Shown: positions 37,592-46,777 of the stretch, piece by piece
Position numbering within the stretch: position 1 is the stretch's first letter
Layout of the letters: every line of letters begins with the position of its first letter
NCBI RefSeq assembly: GCF_000737715.1
Contig: NZ_JPRN01000001.1
Coordinates: 310,001 to 374,000 of the forward strand
DNA from: Chryseobacterium sp. JM1
GTDB taxonomy: Bacteria > Bacteroidota > Bacteroidia > Flavobacteriales > Weeksellaceae
Reading direction: 5' to 3'
DNA: 64,000 nucleotides
Translations under genes and position numbers: made by a program
The notes under the pieces: model-generated
The model's input: the letters and a program-made list of their open reading frames with translations, nothing else
What the model was told of the DNA's origin: nothing
Database searches by the model: none

Positions 37592-37611
37592 AAACTTCCT
37601 GACTATTAAAA

Positions 37612-38499
37612 CTAATTGTTTCCGTTTTCCCATTTCACTTCTTCACCCTGAGCAGCAGCACCGCCCTGAGCAGGAGTGATAGGAGCAGTTTCCTGGTTGA
37701 TGTGATAGATATACGCTGCAATCTTCTCTGCATCTCTTCCCGTAATGGTTCCGTCTTTGATGAAAGGACGCATCGTAGGATTATTGGGAGAGCCGTTTTC
37801 AAGCATCCAGAAGACATTTTTAAACAGACTTTTTTCTTTGATATTGATCCAGTGGGTATCTGTAAGGTTTGGTCCGATGCCTCCTTTTCCACCGTCACCA
37901 TGGCAGGTTACGCAGTTGGTTTTAAATAATTCCTGACCTTCAGCGATATTATCGGCGCTGTATTTTGCATTTTCCAGATTGATCTGAGGGGCATTTTTCT
38001 CATATTCTTCGATAGAGGCAAGCATGGTTTTTACTTCCTTGTCATATTCAGCTTCAGGATGAGCGTATTCTGTGAAGGCAAAAGCCATCAGATACACCAC
38101 ACAGAATATACATCCGAACCAGAACAGACCTATCCACCATTTCGGCAATGAATTGTCAAGCTCAGTGATTCCATCAAAACCATGGTCAATAAGAATGTCT
38201 TTTTCTTCCGTAGCAGACTGTTTCCTGAATGCTGAATTCCAAAGCTTCTGATAATATGGAATATTTTTTTCTGCTAAATATTCCTGCTTTTCCTCGTCTG
38301 TCAGCCTGTTGAAACTCTCGTTTTCCACCAGATCTCCAATCGAGTTCATGATCAGAAGAAGAATGACAGCGATCACAATAAGCGCCCAGAAAAACGGCGA
38401 GGAAAAATAACCTGAATCTCCGGCGAACATTTCAAACGCCATGATCGTTAAGCCTATCGTTGTTGCGATATATATTGAAATGGGGGTTCTCTTTTTCAT
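37612..38499 (-). CDS. ccoP: cbb3-type cytochrome c oxidase subunit CcoP (single visible heme site)
   Basis: The 295-aa protein has membrane segments near residues 10-25, 34-52 and 120-143, then a periplasmic c-type cytochrome domain with CVTCH at 196-200 and a likely axial Met in NPTMRPF near 244. It relays electrons to the CcoNO core of the high-affinity oxidase. Most proteobacterial CcoP proteins have two CXXCH sites, and I find only one here. The C-terminus is rich in Ala, Gln and Gly. It follows ccoNO by 19 bp with no room for a CcoQ gene between. Confidence 0.92.
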   Translation of the reverse strand: MKKRTPISIYIATTIGLTIMAFEMFAGDSGYFSSPFFWALIVIAVILLLIMNSIGDLVENESFNRLTDEEKQEYLAEKNIPYYQKLWNSAFRKQSATEEKDILIDHGFDGITELDNSLPKWWIGLFWFGCIFCVVYLMAFAFTEYAHPEAEYDKEVKTMLASIEEYEKNAPQINLENAKYSADNIAEGQELFKTNCVTCHGDGGKGGIGPNLTDTHWINIKEKSLFKNVFWMLENGSPNNPTMRPFIKDGTITGRDAEKIAAYIYHINQETAPITPAQGGAAAQGEEVKWENGNN

Positions 38500-38518
38500 T
38501 GCAGTACAATTTTATAGG

Positions 38519-40798
38519 TTATTCAGCACTTGCGGTCTGGATCTGTGTCGTTTTAATATCGGTACCCAATCTTTGCAGATAAGCAATCATGGCTACAATT
38601 TCTCTCTGCTCAAGCGGTATATAAGCAGCGCCTTTTGCGGTTTTTTCTTTTTCCATCTGGCTTTTCACATCTGCCGCTTCTGAATAAATTCTCTGTACAA
38701 TCGCTTTGGACTGGTTGTCGGCCCATTGTCCGGCAGAATCTATTTCCGCTTTTGAATAAGGGACATCGAAAACATTTTTCATTAGCCTCATCTTGGCCAC
38801 CATTTGAGTACGGTCCAGCTCATTCGTGATCAGCCATGGGAAACGCGGCATAATAGAACCTGCAGAGGTAATTCTCGGGTTGTACATATGTTTGAAATGC
38901 CATGAATCCGGGTTTCTGCCTCCTTCTCTGTGAAGATCCGGTCCGGTTCTCTTGGATCCCCATAAGAATGGTCTGTCATAAATAAATTCTCCCGCTTTGG
39001 AATACTGTCCGTTTTTACCTTCAAACCTCACGATTTCATCACGGAAAGGTCTGATCATCTGAGAATGGCAGGAGTTACACCCTTCACGGACATATAAATC
39101 TCTTCCTTCCAATTCAAGCGGTGTGTAGGGTTTTACGGCGGTAATCGTCGGAACACTTTGTTTTAATGATAAGGTCGGAACGATTTCTATTAATCCGCCG
39201 ATGGCTACGGTAATGAAAGCCAGGATAGATAATAGTTTTGGTGTTCTTTCCAGCCAAAGGTGTACACCTTCGCCTTCTTTTCTTGCAGTGCCGATATCTG
39301 CCAATGCGGGAGCTTCTGCCGGAACGTTTTTCTGGAATGAACCTGATCTTACGGTTTTAATCACATTGATTACCATTAAAATAGCTCCGGAAAGGTAAAG
39401 AAGACCTCCTAAGAATCTCATTTTAAAGTAAGGAATGATCGCGGTCACCGTATCCAGCCAGTTTTTCCATAACAGAGTTCCGTCCGGATTGAACTGTTTC
39501 CACATCAATCCCTGGGTGAATCCTGAGATATACATCGGAACGGCATAAAAGATAATTCCTAATGTTCCCAACCAGAAGTGCCAGTTGGCTAATTTTTTAG
39601 ACCATAACGGGGTTCTCCACATGATCGGGATCAGATAATAGACTACCCCGAAGGCCATGAAACCGTTCCATCCAAGCGCACCCAAATGTACGTGCCCAAT
39701 AACCCAGTCGGTGTAATGCCCGATTTTATTTAAAGATTTAGTAGCTAATAAAGGTCCCTCGAAAGTAGCCATACCATAACAGGTAATTGCTACGACGAAG
39801 AATTTAAGGATAGGATTTTCTCTTACTTTATCCCAGGCTCCTCTTAAGGTAAGAAGTCCGTTCAGCATTCCTCCCCATGACGGAGCAATCAGCATAATAG
39901 AGAATCCCGTACCTACGGCCTGAGCCCATGCCGGAAGCGCCGTATATTGAAGGTGGTGAGGGCCCGCCCACAGGTATACGAATATCAGCGACCAAAAGTG
40001 AATAATGGATAATTTATAGGAGAATACAGGACGCTGTGCCGCTTTCGGCATGAAATAGTACATCAGACCCAGTACCGGTGTTGTGAGTACGAATGCTACG
40101 GCATTATGACCGTACCACCACTGTACAAGTGCATCTTTTACACCGGCATATACAGAATAGGATTTCCAGCTTGTGAATGATAAGGGAACTTCAAGATTAT
40201 TAAAGATATGCAGCATCGCCACGGCAATCCAGGTTGCGATATAGAACCAGATGGCTACGTAAAGGTGTCTTACCCTTCTTTTCGCAATGGTTCCGAACAT
40301 ATTGATTCCGAAAATAACCCATGAGAAGGTAATCAGGATGTCAATCGGCCACTCGTGTTCTGCATATTCTTTAGACGTATTGATTCCCATTAAGAACGTG
40401 ATCACTACGGCAACGATCATCAGCTGCCAACTCCAGAAATGAATCCATGAAAGCGTATCACTGTACATTCTTGTTTTTAAAAGTCTCTGCATGCTGTAAT
40501 ACGCACCGCAGAAGAAGGAATTACATACAAAAGCAAAAATAACGGCACTCGTATGCAGCATTCTGATCCTTCCGAATCCCATGGCACCCTGCGTGTTGAT
40601 CAGTCCCTGGATATTTCCGCTTCTCAGACTCTGAATCGTGGTATCATCTGTCCCGAATAAAAATTCAGGCAACTCAGGGTAGAAAAGCATCAGTGCGGCC
40701 GAAAGTCCAAGCAGAAAGCCGACCAGCCCGAATACGATAGTAGCATACAAGAATGCTCTGACAATATTATTGTCATAATTGAATTTTTGCGTCTCCAT
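38519..40798 (-). CDS. ccoN: Fused cbb3 cytochrome oxidase subunits I and II (CcoNO)
   Basis: This 759-aa fusion joins CcoN (about 1-480) and CcoO (about 535-759). The CcoN half has twelve or so membrane segments and the heme-copper ligands in WWYGHNAVAF, GPHHLQYTA and IGHVHLGALGW. The CcoO half has a membrane segment, the heme c site CNSCH at 574-578, SQMIRPFRDE and GPDLHREGGR, with a likely Met ligand in GSIMPRFPWL. CcoNO fusions are usual in Bacteroidota. The complex reduces oxygen at low concentration and pumps protons. The accessory genes (ccoS, ccoG, ccoI) are not in this window. Confidence 0.95.
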   Translation of the reverse strand: METQKFNYDNNIVRAFLYATIVFGLVGFLLGLSAALMLFYPELPEFLFGTDDTTIQSLRSGNIQGLINTQGAMGFGRIRMLHTSAVIFAFVCNSFFCGAYYSMQRLLKTRMYSDTLSWIHFWSWQLMIVAVVITFLMGINTSKEYAEHEWPIDILITFSWVIFGINMFGTIAKRRVRHLYVAIWFYIATWIAVAMLHIFNNLEVPLSFTSWKSYSVYAGVKDALVQWWYGHNAVAFVLTTPVLGLMYYFMPKAAQRPVFSYKLSIIHFWSLIFVYLWAGPHHLQYTALPAWAQAVGTGFSIMLIAPSWGGMLNGLLTLRGAWDKVRENPILKFFVVAITCYGMATFEGPLLATKSLNKIGHYTDWVIGHVHLGALGWNGFMAFGVVYYLIPIMWRTPLWSKKLANWHFWLGTLGIIFYAVPMYISGFTQGLMWKQFNPDGTLLWKNWLDTVTAIIPYFKMRFLGGLLYLSGAILMVINVIKTVRSGSFQKNVPAEAPALADIGTARKEGEGVHLWLERTPKLLSILAFITVAIGGLIEIVPTLSLKQSVPTITAVKPYTPLELEGRDLYVREGCNSCHSQMIRPFRDEIVRFEGKNGQYSKAGEFIYDRPFLWGSKRTGPDLHREGGRNPDSWHFKHMYNPRITSAGSIMPRFPWLITNELDRTQMVAKMRLMKNVFDVPYSKAEIDSAGQWADNQSKAIVQRIYSEAADVKSQMEKEKTAKGAAYIPLEQREIVAMIAYLQRLGTDIKTTQIQTASAE

Positions 40799-40903
40799 AA
40801 TTCCAATTGTTGTTGTACGGAAGTGATATTTATCCTCTGAAATCAGAAGGCAGTGACCTTGATTTGGATGAAAAAATAAATATCATGTAACGTGTATAAT
40901 GTT

Positions 40904-40928
40904 TTGCCAAAGGTATTTATTAACTTTG
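40904..40928 (+). promoter_or_regulatory. Probable promoter of the small XRE regulator
   Basis: TTG at 40904-40906 and TAACTTTG at 40921-40928. The -7 element is a perfect match; the 14-nt spacer is a little short. The start codon is at 40985, so the leader is about 50 nt. Confidence 0.5.
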
Positions 40929-40984
40929 TGTAAGTCTAGTAGGTATCCTTCTAAACTATACCGAAAACTACTAAAACAAAAACG

Positions 40985-41278
40985 ATGAAAGTATGTGGCC
41001 AAAATATCAGGAAAATCCGTAGGAGCAAAGACTTTACGCAGGAGTATATGGCTTTTGAAATGGGCATTTCCCAAAAGGCCTATTCCGATATTGAAAATTC
41101 TAAAGTGAAGATCAATCTCGATATCCTCACGAAGATTTCAGATATTCTTGAAATTAAACCTTCCGATATCTGCAGTATTTCGCACAAATGCGGAAATAAT
41201 GAGAACGAAGACCGGTATCAGTCGCTTTTGGAGTACATGAAAAAGAATAATATTTCAATTCCGGCAGAATATTTATAA
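40985..41278 (+). CDS. Small XRE-family transcriptional regulator
   Basis: This 97-aa protein consists of one Cro/CI-type helix-turn-helix (about residues 6-62). It has the pattern IRKIRRSKDFTQEYMAFEMG, then ISQKAYSDIENSKVKINLDILTKIS (only its core is needed for the call), and a short tail with three Cys/His-type residues (CSISHKC) and a YIPAEYL-like end. It is transcribed divergently from ccoNO, 186 bp away, so control of the oxidase is possible but unproven. There is no effector domain. Confidence 0.85.
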   Translation: MKVCGQNIRKIRRSKDFTQEYMAFEMGISQKAYSDIENSKVKINLDILTKISDILEIKPSDICSISHKCGNNENEDRYQSLLEYMKKNNISIPAEYL

Positions 41279-41395
41279 AGAAATACTTCGTTTTTACTTT
41301 TTAATTCTTTAAAACTGAATCTTTTGAAGGTTCTTACCGCTTCACAGAAGGCAAATTTCTCTAAAGTTTTATATATTTAGGGCATAATTGATTTT

Positions 41396-42817
41396 ATGAG
41401 CAGCGAACAGAAAACGGAGTCCAATGATGGGGCTCTTGTCAGAGGATTAACCAACAGACATATTCAATTAATTGCCCTCGGAGGAGCCATAGGAACGGGA
41501 CTGTTTCTCGGGATCGGTCCGGCAGCAGTTTTAGCGGGGCCATCCGTTATTCTTGGATACGCTTTAGCAGGAATTATCGCTTTTTTTATTATGCGTCAGC
41601 TTGGCGAAATGGTGGTTCATGAGCCTGTTTCAGGAAGTTTCAGTCATTTTGCCTATAAATATTGGGGAAATTTTCCAGGTTTTGCTTCCGGCTGGAATTA
41701 CTGGATTCTTTACATTCTGGTAAGTATGGCCGAACTAACGGCTATCGGACATTATATTCACTTCTGGTGGCCCGAAATTCCCCTCTGGGTTTCCAGTTTA
41801 TTCTTTTTTATCGTCATTAATGCTTTAAACCTGGCTTCCGTAAAAGTCTACGGGGAGACTGAATTCTGGTTTTCCATCATCAAAGTGGTCGCGATCATCG
41901 GAATGATTGTTTTCGGGATTTACTTATTGTTGAGTGGTACCGGAGGTGATAAAGCAAGTATTTCCAATCTGTGGAACGACGGCGGATTTTTCCCCAAAGG
42001 ATTCTTTAATAAAGGAGAAGGCGGATTCTCAGGACTCTTTGCCGCTATGGCAATGATCATGTTCTCTTTCGGAGGGCTTGAACTGATTGGGATTACAGCT
42101 GCAGAAGCTAAAAATCCGGAAAAGACGATTCCAAAAGCCACCAATCAGGTTATTTACAGGATTTTGATTTTCTATGTTGGTGCTCTGGTTATTTTATTTG
42201 CATTGAGCCCGTGGAGAGAAATTACAGAAGGAACCAGCCCGTTTGTGATGGTTTTTCAAAATTTAAATGGATTTGAATTCAACATATTCGGAAAGGTGAT
42301 CCAGTTCAATGTTTTAATTGCCAATATCCTTAATCTGATCGTTTTGACCGCAGCTTTGTCGGTGTACAACAGCAGTGTTTACAGCAACAGCAGGATGCTT
42401 TTCGGATTGGCTCAGCAAGGAAATGCACCGAAATTTTTAAAGAAACTTAATAAGAACAGTGTTCCTACCAATGCAATACTGATTTCTTCCTGTTTTGCCG
42501 GAATCTGTATTATCATCAATAAACTGGTTCCTGAAAAAGCATTTGAATACTTAATGGCCCTGGTAGTTTCTACATTAATTATTAACTGGTTGATGATCTG
42601 TTATACACATTTGAAATTCAGAAAAGAGCAAGACAGAGCAGGGGTGAAAACTTCATTCCCTTCTATTTTTTATCCGGTTTCGAACTATATCTGCATCGTA
42701 TTCTTACTGACTATTTTGGTATTGATGAGTATCACAGGTATGGAAATTCAGGTGATTTTAATTCCGATATGGCTGGCATTCCTGTTTTTAATGTTTAAAA
42801 TATATAAAGCAAAATAA
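41396..42817 (+). CDS. Amino-acid permease, APC superfamily
   Basis: The 473-aa protein has about twelve membrane segments. The N-terminus holds the amino-acid transporter signature NRHIQLIALGGAIGTGLFLG, matching the AAT group (AroP, PheP, ProY, AnsP, CycA type), followed by GPSVILGYALAGI and LGEMVVHEPVSGSF. It would import an amino acid by proton symport. The specific substrate cannot be read from sequence. It is a single gene with its own downstream hairpin. Length is typical. Confidence 0.92.
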   Translation: MSSEQKTESNDGALVRGLTNRHIQLIALGGAIGTGLFLGIGPAAVLAGPSVILGYALAGIIAFFIMRQLGEMVVHEPVSGSFSHFAYKYWGNFPGFASGWNYWILYILVSMAELTAIGHYIHFWWPEIPLWVSSLFFFIVINALNLASVKVYGETEFWFSIIKVVAIIGMIVFGIYLLLSGTGGDKASISNLWNDGGFFPKGFFNKGEGGFSGLFAAMAMIMFSFGGLELIGITAAEAKNPEKTIPKATNQVIYRILIFYVGALVILFALSPWREITEGTSPFVMVFQNLNGFEFNIFGKVIQFNVLIANILNLIVLTAALSVYNSSVYSNSRMLFGLAQQGNAPKFLKKLNKNSVPTNAILISSCFAGICIIINKLVPEKAFEYLMALVVSTLIINWLMICYTHLKFRKEQDRAGVKTSFPSIFYPVSNYICIVFLLTILVLMSITGMEIQVILIPIWLAFLFLMFKIYKAK

Positions 42818-42846
42818 TTCATAGAACAAACCTGTTACAATAATAT

Positions 42847-42878
42847 AAAAGGATGGATTTTTATCTGTCCTTTTTTTG
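42847..42878 (+). terminator. Probable terminator after the permease
   Basis: AAAGGA and TCCTTT form the outer stem with a partly paired interior, followed by seven Ts. Confidence 0.65.
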
Positions 42879-43013
42879 TTTAAATAAAATTCAGAATATT
42901 TGTGCTGTTCAATGGAATTGTGTAAGTTACCTAAGTATTTGTGCTTTAATTTGGCTTCATCAAACGAGTGCTTTTCGTCTGAACAACAAGTCTAAAAACG
43001 TAACCTGAATTGT

Positions 43014-43814
43014 ATGAAAATAACACACCCCTTGAAATTTATTTTCCTTTTTTCATTAGTATCAACCTTTTGTTTTTCACAGAAGTTCAGTTTTATTTAT
43101 GAAACTAAATTCTTGTCAGCTAAAGGAAAACCTGATGATATTTATAAAGATCATATGGTGCTGGATTTTGAGAATAATACTTCTATTTTCCGGGAATCAA
43201 TGGCTAAAAAAGCAGATTCTCTTTCGTTCATTAATAAAAATGGAGGCTATAAAATGGGAGTTGAAAATCAGTTTTACATTAAAAAAGATATCAGCAATAC
43301 TAAAACAGAAAAAATTATTACCTATTTACGTGCGAATTATCTTCTTCCAATTGATGAACCGTTAAACTGGAAAATCTCATCGGAACAAAAAACAATCGGA
43401 AAATATAAATCACAAAAAGCAGAAGTCAATTATGGAGGCAGAAACTGGATTGCCTGGTTTACTACAGAATTACCTTTTAATGATGGTCCCTATGTTTTCA
43501 GCGGATTGCCCGGGTTAATTATTTCTATTGAAGACACGGAACATGATTACTCATTCCATTTAGTGCAAATTAAAAAAGGGGGCGACTGGTTTGATGCAAG
43601 AAAAAAAGCGATTACTATCGATTGGGCAAAATATGATCATCTGGGAAAAACATATTATAATGATCCCTGGAATTCCAAAACTGCAGGGAAAGTTACATTT
43701 TATGATCCTCAGGGAAAAGAACAGGATATGAACGAAATGATCAAACGGGCACAAAAATCAATCCTTGAAGATGATAATCCTTTAGAGTTGAACCACAAAA
43801 TCAATTATAAATAG
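43014..43814 (+). CDS. GLPGLI family protein
   Basis: The 266-aa protein has a signal peptide (about 1-21, ending CFSQ) and the defining motif FSGLPGLIISIEDTEHDYSF near residues 162-181. This family is confined mainly to Bacteroidota, is predicted to be secreted or outer-membrane associated, and has no known biochemical function; members often occur in multiple copies. No partner gene is adjacent, and an AraC-type regulator follows 130 bp later. Confidence 0.88.
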   Translation: MKITHPLKFIFLFSLVSTFCFSQKFSFIYETKFLSAKGKPDDIYKDHMVLDFENNTSIFRESMAKKADSLSFINKNGGYKMGVENQFYIKKDISNTKTEKIITYLRANYLLPIDEPLNWKISSEQKTIGKYKSQKAEVNYGGRNWIAWFTTELPFNDGPYVFSGLPGLIISIEDTEHDYSFHLVQIKKGGDWFDARKKAITIDWAKYDHLGKTYYNDPWNSKTAGKVTFYDPQGKEQDMNEMIKRAQKSILEDDNPLELNHKINYK

Positions 43815-43943
43815 AAGCTTTTTACTATCTGTATCAGTTATACTTTAGAACTGCTATTTGTTTCAATAATTTGCTGAGTAATTAAACTGAAAAGCATTAT
43901 CTTTAGAATTAGGTAAGCCAATCCATTTGCAAAATATAAAGCC

Positions 43944-44747
43944 GTGCAGATCAGTTTTAATGAAATACAGAAGATTGTTGATCATATCGAAGAAAACTTT
44001 GACCGGGAGATCACGGCCGATGAAATAGAACATCTGTCGCAGTATTCTTACCGAAATTTTCAAAGGATTTTTTTTAAGATCTTTAAAGAAACCATCTCCG
44101 GATTTCAAAAGCGTCTCCGCCTCGAAAAATCTTACAAAAAGCTGATCTATACCACCGATAAAATCTCTGATATTGCCTGGGAAGTCGGTTATTTCAATAT
44201 CCAGTCTTTTTCAAAAGCATTTAAAAAACAGTATGATATTTCGCCTGCAGAAGCCAGAAGTCAGAAACAGGAGATTTTTAAAGAGTTTCTGGAAAATGAA
44301 GTAACTGATTTACAATATGAGATCAAATACAAGGATGCGGTTTCTGTGTATTGTACATTCATTAAAGCTAAAGATTACAATAATCAGGAGATTGACGATT
44401 TGTGGACCACCATTGAAGAGGAAAACGGTGATTCTTTTCCTGCTTACGGAATTATACGCGATCAGCCGTTGATCACCAACCGTTCCCACTGCAGATATGG
44501 AGCAGCGATACTAAAGCCTGTGCCGGGAGCTTCAGGATTTCAGAAAGCAGAAATTTTTGGAGGGAAATACATCCGGTTTACCCATTACGGATCTTTTGAA
44601 AATATTTTAGAAACCTACCGGGCCTTTTACCGTTTCTGGCTCACTAAACCAGAGCTTTTGCTGAATAATTCAGATGTTATAGAAGAGCATGTGCTGTCTG
44701 AGAAGGGGAAAATGATGACCCATATTTATTTTCCGCTGCATTCGTAA
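43944..44747 (+). CDS. AraC-family regulator with GyrI-like effector domain
   Basis: In this 267-aa protein the DNA-binding part comes first: two helix-turn-helix units (about 8-105) including ISDIAWEVGYFNIQSFSKAFK and a final YDISPAEARS. Residues 115-267 are a GyrI-like/AraC effector-binding domain (VSVYCTFIKAKDYN, KYIRFTHYGSFENI), as in the Rob and SoxS-associated multidrug-binding regulators. This suggests a small-molecule-responsive activator. The target is unknown; the nearest genes are the GLPGLI protein and the barrel-deiminase pair. Confidence 0.88.
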   Translation: MQISFNEIQKIVDHIEENFDREITADEIEHLSQYSYRNFQRIFFKIFKETISGFQKRLRLEKSYKKLIYTTDKISDIAWEVGYFNIQSFSKAFKKQYDISPAEARSQKQEIFKEFLENEVTDLQYEIKYKDAVSVYCTFIKAKDYNNQEIDDLWTTIEEENGDSFPAYGIIRDQPLITNRSHCRYGAAILKPVPGASGFQKAEIFGGKYIRFTHYGSFENILETYRAFYRFWLTKPELLLNNSDVIEEHVLSEKGKMMTHIYFPLHS

Positions 44748-44750
44748 GGA

Positions 44751-44781
44751 TGTCCTTTTAGGACAAGTTTTGTTTTTTTGA
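44751..44781 (+). terminator. Probable terminator after the AraC/GyrI regulator
   Basis: TGTCCT, loop TTT and AGGACA form a perfect 6-bp stem, followed by AGTTTTGTTTTTTT. Confidence 0.6.
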
Positions 44782-44794
44782 TGATCTAATTTTG
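44770..44794 (+). promoter_or_regulatory. Probable promoter of the barrel-deiminase pair
   Basis: TTG at 44770-44772 and TAATTTTG at 44787-44794 (exact TAnnTTTG) with a 14-nt spacer. The start codon is at 44857. Confidence 0.5.
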
Positions 44795-44856
44795 CCCCAG
44801 ATAAATAACCCTACTGATGGAATTTATCGCGTAAAATTTTAGAAAAACAGGACAGA

Positions 44857-45471
44857 ATGAAAAAAAATGTATTGCTCTTTATTGTATTGATTTCATCTTA
44901 TGCACAATCTCAGATCTCCATCCAGGCTTATGGCGGAAATAAAGAAGCTGAGGTGTTGGGGATTTATGATAAAGATTTTAAAAACAGATGGAATTATTTC
45001 GTTTCAGGAACGGTTTCCTATGATTATGAAACACGGAAGGTAAGTCCAGCCGTTTATCAGAGCCTTAATTATTATGTTGGCAGCAATTGGGGCGCTTCTG
45101 CCGGGGTTTATATTTCAGACGAAGATGTAATGCCTTCACTGGGTTTGGCTTTTGTGAAAGAAACCCGGACTTTAGGAATCAACTTATTTCCTGCCGTTAC
45201 CTATTCTTTGGATACCGGAAAAGCAGGATTGGGACTTTACACCTTACTGGAATACACGCCTAAGCTGAATGAAAAGCTTAATTTTTACAGCATGCTGATG
45301 GTAGAATCTGATTTCAGTTTTCAGGAACATCAAGCCAGCAGCCAGATCATCCGTTTGGGATTGGAAAACAGCAAAAAAATGCAGTTCGGGATAGGGAGCA
45401 ATATTTCCCAGACTGGAAGTACTTTCGAAACCGATATCAATTTTGGATTATTTATTGGAAAAAAATTTTAA
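44857..45471 (+). CDS. Secreted beta-rich protein, probable small outer-membrane barrel
   Basis: I do not recognise the family. The 204-aa protein has a signal peptide (about 1-19, ending YAQSQ). The remainder is a run of amphipathic strands rich in Tyr, Gly and Ser, for example NYYVGSNWGASAGVYIS and KAGLGLYTLLEYTPK. It ends with the aromatic IGKKF, typical of outer-membrane barrels (terminal Phe). It lies only 4 bp before the secreted deiminase-like gene, so the two are probably cotranslated and functionally linked. Confidence 0.7.
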   Translation: MKKNVLLFIVLISSYAQSQISIQAYGGNKEAEVLGIYDKDFKNRWNYFVSGTVSYDYETRKVSPAVYQSLNYYVGSNWGASAGVYISDEDVMPSLGLAFVKETRTLGINLFPAVTYSLDTGKAGLGLYTLLEYTPKLNEKLNFYSMLMVESDFSFQEHQASSQIIRLGLENSKKMQFGIGSNISQTGSTFETDINFGLFIGKKF

Positions 45472-45475
45472 TGAT

Positions 45476-46579
45476 ATGAATCAATTATTCGCACTCACCT
45501 TTTTATTTAATGTAACATTTTGTATGGCACAGACGTATCACTTCCCTGAAGAATCTTCACCTCACGAAGGAACCTGGCTGCAGTGGCCGCACCATCATCA
45601 GCACGGCGCTGAATACCGGAAAAGAATAGAACAGACGTGGATCGACATGACACGCGAGCTTCAGTCCGGGGAAAAAGTTCACATCATTGCTTATGACGAC
45701 ACGGAAAAGAAAAGAATTTCCGATCTGCTGGAAAAAAATAAAATCCCTTTAAAAAATGTTGATTTCAAAGTTTATCCTACTGATGATGTCTGGGTGAGAG
45801 ATAACGGACCTATTTTCGTGAAAGATAATAACGGACGTGTACTCATCGAAGATTGGGGGTTCAATGGCTGGGGAGGAAAATATGATTCCGAAAACTGTGA
45901 TGAAATTCCTCAGCGAATAGGAGCAGATCTGGGCATTAAAGTGATTGATCTGAACGAAGAAATGGTAAATGAAGGCGGATCGGTAGAAACCGATGGAAAC
46001 GGTGTTCTGATGGCCTGTAAAAGTTCTGTGATCAGTCAGAAAAGAGGAGCTACCCGAACGAAAGGAATTACGCAACAGGAAGCTGAAGAAATGTTTGAGA
46101 AATATTATGGGGTTTCCAAGGTTATCTGGCTTGATGGGGTTACCGGACTGGATGTGACCGATATGCACATCGACGGTTTTATGAAATTCATCAATCACAA
46201 TACGATGATCACGATGGACGAGGACGGTCTTTTTGAAATGGGGCTTACCGATAAAGATATCAATACCCTGTACGCAGCATCCAATGTGGATGGAAAAGAG
46301 TACAAAAAAGTATACCTACCGGCTACAAAAAATAAAGTGAAAACTGCTTATGGAAAGCAGCTGGAGGAAAAAGGCTCTTATATCAATTTCTATGTGGCCA
46401 ATAAGGTGGTTCTGGTTCCCAACTATGGCGATCCCAACGATAAAGTAGCTAATAAAATGATTCAGGAGCAGTATCCTGACAGAAAAGTCATTGGAATCGA
46501 TGTAAGAAACTTATATGAAAATGGCGGAATGGTCCATTGTGTGACACAGCAGCAACCTGCAGGAATTCCATTGAAGTAG
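45476..46579 (+). CDS. Secreted agmatine deiminase-family (PPAD-like) protein
   Basis: I start at ATG 45476 (MNQLFALTFLF), giving 367 aa and a signal peptide ending FCMAQ; the in-frame start at 45443 lies inside the previous gene. The body is the guanidino-group hydrolase fold of agmatine and bacterial peptidylarginine deiminases: HEGTWLQWPHHH, DDVWVRDNGPIFV, NGWGGKY, NEGGSVETDGNG, DMHIDGFMKF, and the catalytic Cys355 in NGGMVHCVTQQQP. Usual agmatine deiminases are cytoplasmic, so export is notable. It could act on agmatine or on peptidyl-arginine in the periplasm or outside. No type IX C-terminal signal is visible. Confidence 0.85.
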   Translation: MNQLFALTFLFNVTFCMAQTYHFPEESSPHEGTWLQWPHHHQHGAEYRKRIEQTWIDMTRELQSGEKVHIIAYDDTEKKRISDLLEKNKIPLKNVDFKVYPTDDVWVRDNGPIFVKDNNGRVLIEDWGFNGWGGKYDSENCDEIPQRIGADLGIKVIDLNEEMVNEGGSVETDGNGVLMACKSSVISQKRGATRTKGITQQEAEEMFEKYYGVSKVIWLDGVTGLDVTDMHIDGFMKFINHNTMITMDEDGLFEMGLTDKDINTLYAASNVDGKEYKKVYLPATKNKVKTAYGKQLEEKGSYINFYVANKVVLVPNYGDPNDKVANKMIQEQYPDRKVIGIDVRNLYENGGMVHCVTQQQPAGIPLK

Positions 46580-46600
46580 AATTTTATAATTGAAAACAAG

Positions 46601-46640
46601 CCCTCCCTAAGAATGAATATATTTTTATGGAGGTTTTTTC
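46601..46640 (+). terminator. Possible terminator after the deiminase gene
   Basis: CCCTCC and GGAGG pair around an AT-rich interior, followed by TTTTTTC. The inner stem is imperfect. Confidence 0.5.
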
Positions 46641-46750
46641 ATATGATAGGAATATGAAGTTTTGTGAAAGAGATCACCAGTTTTTACATTTTCTGTCCTA
46701 ATGATTTCAACTTTTTCAGACCGTATTCTCTGTATCATTTAAAAACAAAA

Positions 46751-46776
46751 AAACCATCCTTAAAAAAGAATGGTTT
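46751..46776 (-). terminator. Terminator of tRNA-Gln copy 1
   Basis: On the minus strand AAACCATTCTT pairs with AAGGATGGTTT (10 of 11 pairs), followed by TTTTTG. It begins 2 nt past the tRNA 3' end and is identical in copy 2. Confidence 0.85.
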
Positions 46777-46777
46777 G

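Noticed and set aside
45749..46198. 149-aa ORF antisense to the deiminase gene
   Set aside because: It is a shadow frame rich in rare patterns, and the opposite strand carries all the catalytic motifs.
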